NCBI GenBank assembly: GCA_018660405.1
Contig: JABJKL010000059.1
Location: 1 to 23,878 of the forward strand
DNA length: 23,878 nucleotides
DNA from: Pseudomonadota bacterium
GTDB lineage: Bacteria; Pseudomonadota; Gammaproteobacteria; Arenicellales; Arenicellaceae
Direction: 5' to 3'
The notes beneath the pieces were generated by a model. That model made no database searches and was not told where the DNA came from. It worked only from the letters and a program-made list of their open reading frames with translations. Position numbers and translations under genes: made by a program. Shown one piece after another: positions 23,168 to 23,878 of this stretch (its first letter is position 1; each line of letters opens with the position of its first letter).

Positions 23168-23878
23168 ATGTTATCGATTTATAAGATCGCTCCACGCTTT
23201 ATTGGATTAGGGGGCGTGTTGATCACCTTGCTGATGTTCGGTCTTACTCAAGCTACTGAGGCAGCTGAGCCAAAAAAAGCCAGCGCGAGACAAAAAGTCG
23301 CCTGGCAGACAGAATGGGCGAAGCGGGTTGGGGTGGAATTAGAATACAGCTTTGATTCCAGTGGCGAGGCTGTTTGGGATTCCAGCGAGCATCCACTTGT
23401 TTTTATGACCACTGAAGGGCCCGGTTATGGTGGCATGTTAGGTGGGGTGACTTTGCCCGGTTTTGCGATTTTCGATGCTGATACCCGCAAGCCGATACTC
23501 AGCAAAGATTATGACGTATTGAGTTGGGGCTGGAGCAACGTATTTGAACCACACGGTTTGGGTACCTCACCCGATGGTAAGTGGATATATCTGCCCACTG
23601 GCGAGGGTTCGTTCCAGACCATGGGTGATAATGTAGGCCGTTATCTGATCATCAACGCCGAAACCTTAAAGATTGACAAGGTGATCAAAATACCTGGGCA
23701 GGCGCATCACGCCAAGTCGTTCACTACTGAAAATGGTGAGCAGCGGGTGATTTTGTACGGTTGGTCTCAACCGTTGTTTGTATTGGATCCCGATGACGAC
23801 AATCGCGTGGTCGGTAGTGTGACCCATCAGGAGCAGGGTAGCGAAGCGTATACATATTGGCCAACGCCGGATGGCAAG
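23168..23878 (+). CDS. Secreted beta-propeller protein (3' partial)
   Basis: The open frame from the ATG at 23168 runs 237 codons to the window edge. GAGG at 23154-23157 precedes the start. The N-terminus is a Sec signal peptide (GVLITLLMFGLTQATEA, cleavage near residue 33). The rest has YncE/WD40-like repeats of strands and SPDGK turns: VFEPHGLGTSPDGKWIYLP, RYLIINAETLKIDKV and LFVLDPDDDNRVVGSV. An adjacent His pair (H180-H181 in AHHAKSF) is reminiscent of paired histidines in nitrous oxide reductase-like propellers. The similarity is short and the rest of the protein is missing, so no enzyme is named. Confidence 0.78.
   Translation, partial: MLSIYKIAPRFIGLGGVLITLLMFGLTQATEAAEPKKASARQKVAWQTEWAKRVGVELEYSFDSSGEAVWDSSEHPLVFMTTEGPGYGGMLGGVTLPGFAIFDADTRKPILSKDYDVLSWGWSNVFEPHGLGTSPDGKWIYLPTGEGSFQTMGDNVGRYLIINAETLKIDKVIKIPGQAHHAKSFTTENGEQRVILYGWSQPLFVLDPDDDNRVVGSVTHQEQGSEAYTYWPTPDGK

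Noticed and set aside
23168..23878. Methanethiol oxidase (selenium-binding protein) or nitrous oxide reductase
   Set aside because: No SBP56 motifs are visible, and the His-pair resemblance to NosZ is too short, with the C-terminal half missing.
1..23878. tRNA, rRNA, CRISPR arrays, transposases or prophage genes
   Set aside because: None seen on either strand; no cloverleaf, spacer-repeat series or recombinase motif could be supported by reading.

Overview
This window looks like chromosomal DNA of a gammaproteobacterium, probably marine. That rests on inference from a ribosomal-protein/dnaB/radA block facing an xseB-ispA-dxs block, plus TRAP transport and accessory catabolic genes. No taxonomic marker (rRNA) is present, so genus is not called.

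Region 1 (1-3884, + strand) is housekeeping: the acidic, repetitive tail of ribosomal protein S6 (rpsF), then rpsR, rplI, a strong terminator, dnaB and radA. Region 2 (3932-7256, - strand) is the isoprenoid block xseB-ispA-dxs, convergent with radA. The xseB/ispA junction is not normal: about 210 bp of spacer packed with overlapping inverted repeats contains partial inverted copies of the 5' end of ispA. Region 3 (7394-10587, - strand) is a row of small accessory genes: an ABM-domain monooxygenase, a START/SRPBCC gene broken by one extra base, a secreted protein of unknown function, a VOC protein, a secreted SRPBCC protein and two small membrane proteins.

Region 4 (10588-15101, + strand) encodes a 2-oxoacid (pyruvate/acetoin-type) dehydrogenase E1-alpha, E1-beta and E2 without an E3, behind an unusual array of GTTATA/TATAAC half-sites. 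It is followed by a long imperfect palindromic extragenic element and a glutathione S-transferase homologue.

Region 5 (15105-23878) is the most interesting part and looks like one catabolic locus under a LacI-family regulator. A beta-hydroxyacid dehydrogenase and a cysteine-poor FmdB-like protein run leftward. A pita-bread (M24) hydrolase with one metal-ligand Asp replaced by Cys runs rightward, followed by a decayed 3' end of an aldehyde dehydrogenase, a complete DctP-DctQ-DctM TRAP transporter, a TauE/SafE permease, the LacI regulator and a secreted beta-propeller protein cut by the window end. Three sites share the pattern TGCNNACGNNTGC. Two flank the divergent promoter region (centres 152 bp apart, one of them just downstream of a predicted promoter) and one lies before the beta-propeller gene. 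They are good candidates for operators of the locus's own LacI regulator. The substrate is unknown. A small organic acid, possibly sulfur- or nitrogen-containing, fits TRAP uptake, hydrolysis, a dehydrogenase and TauE-type anion export, but this is a hypothesis.
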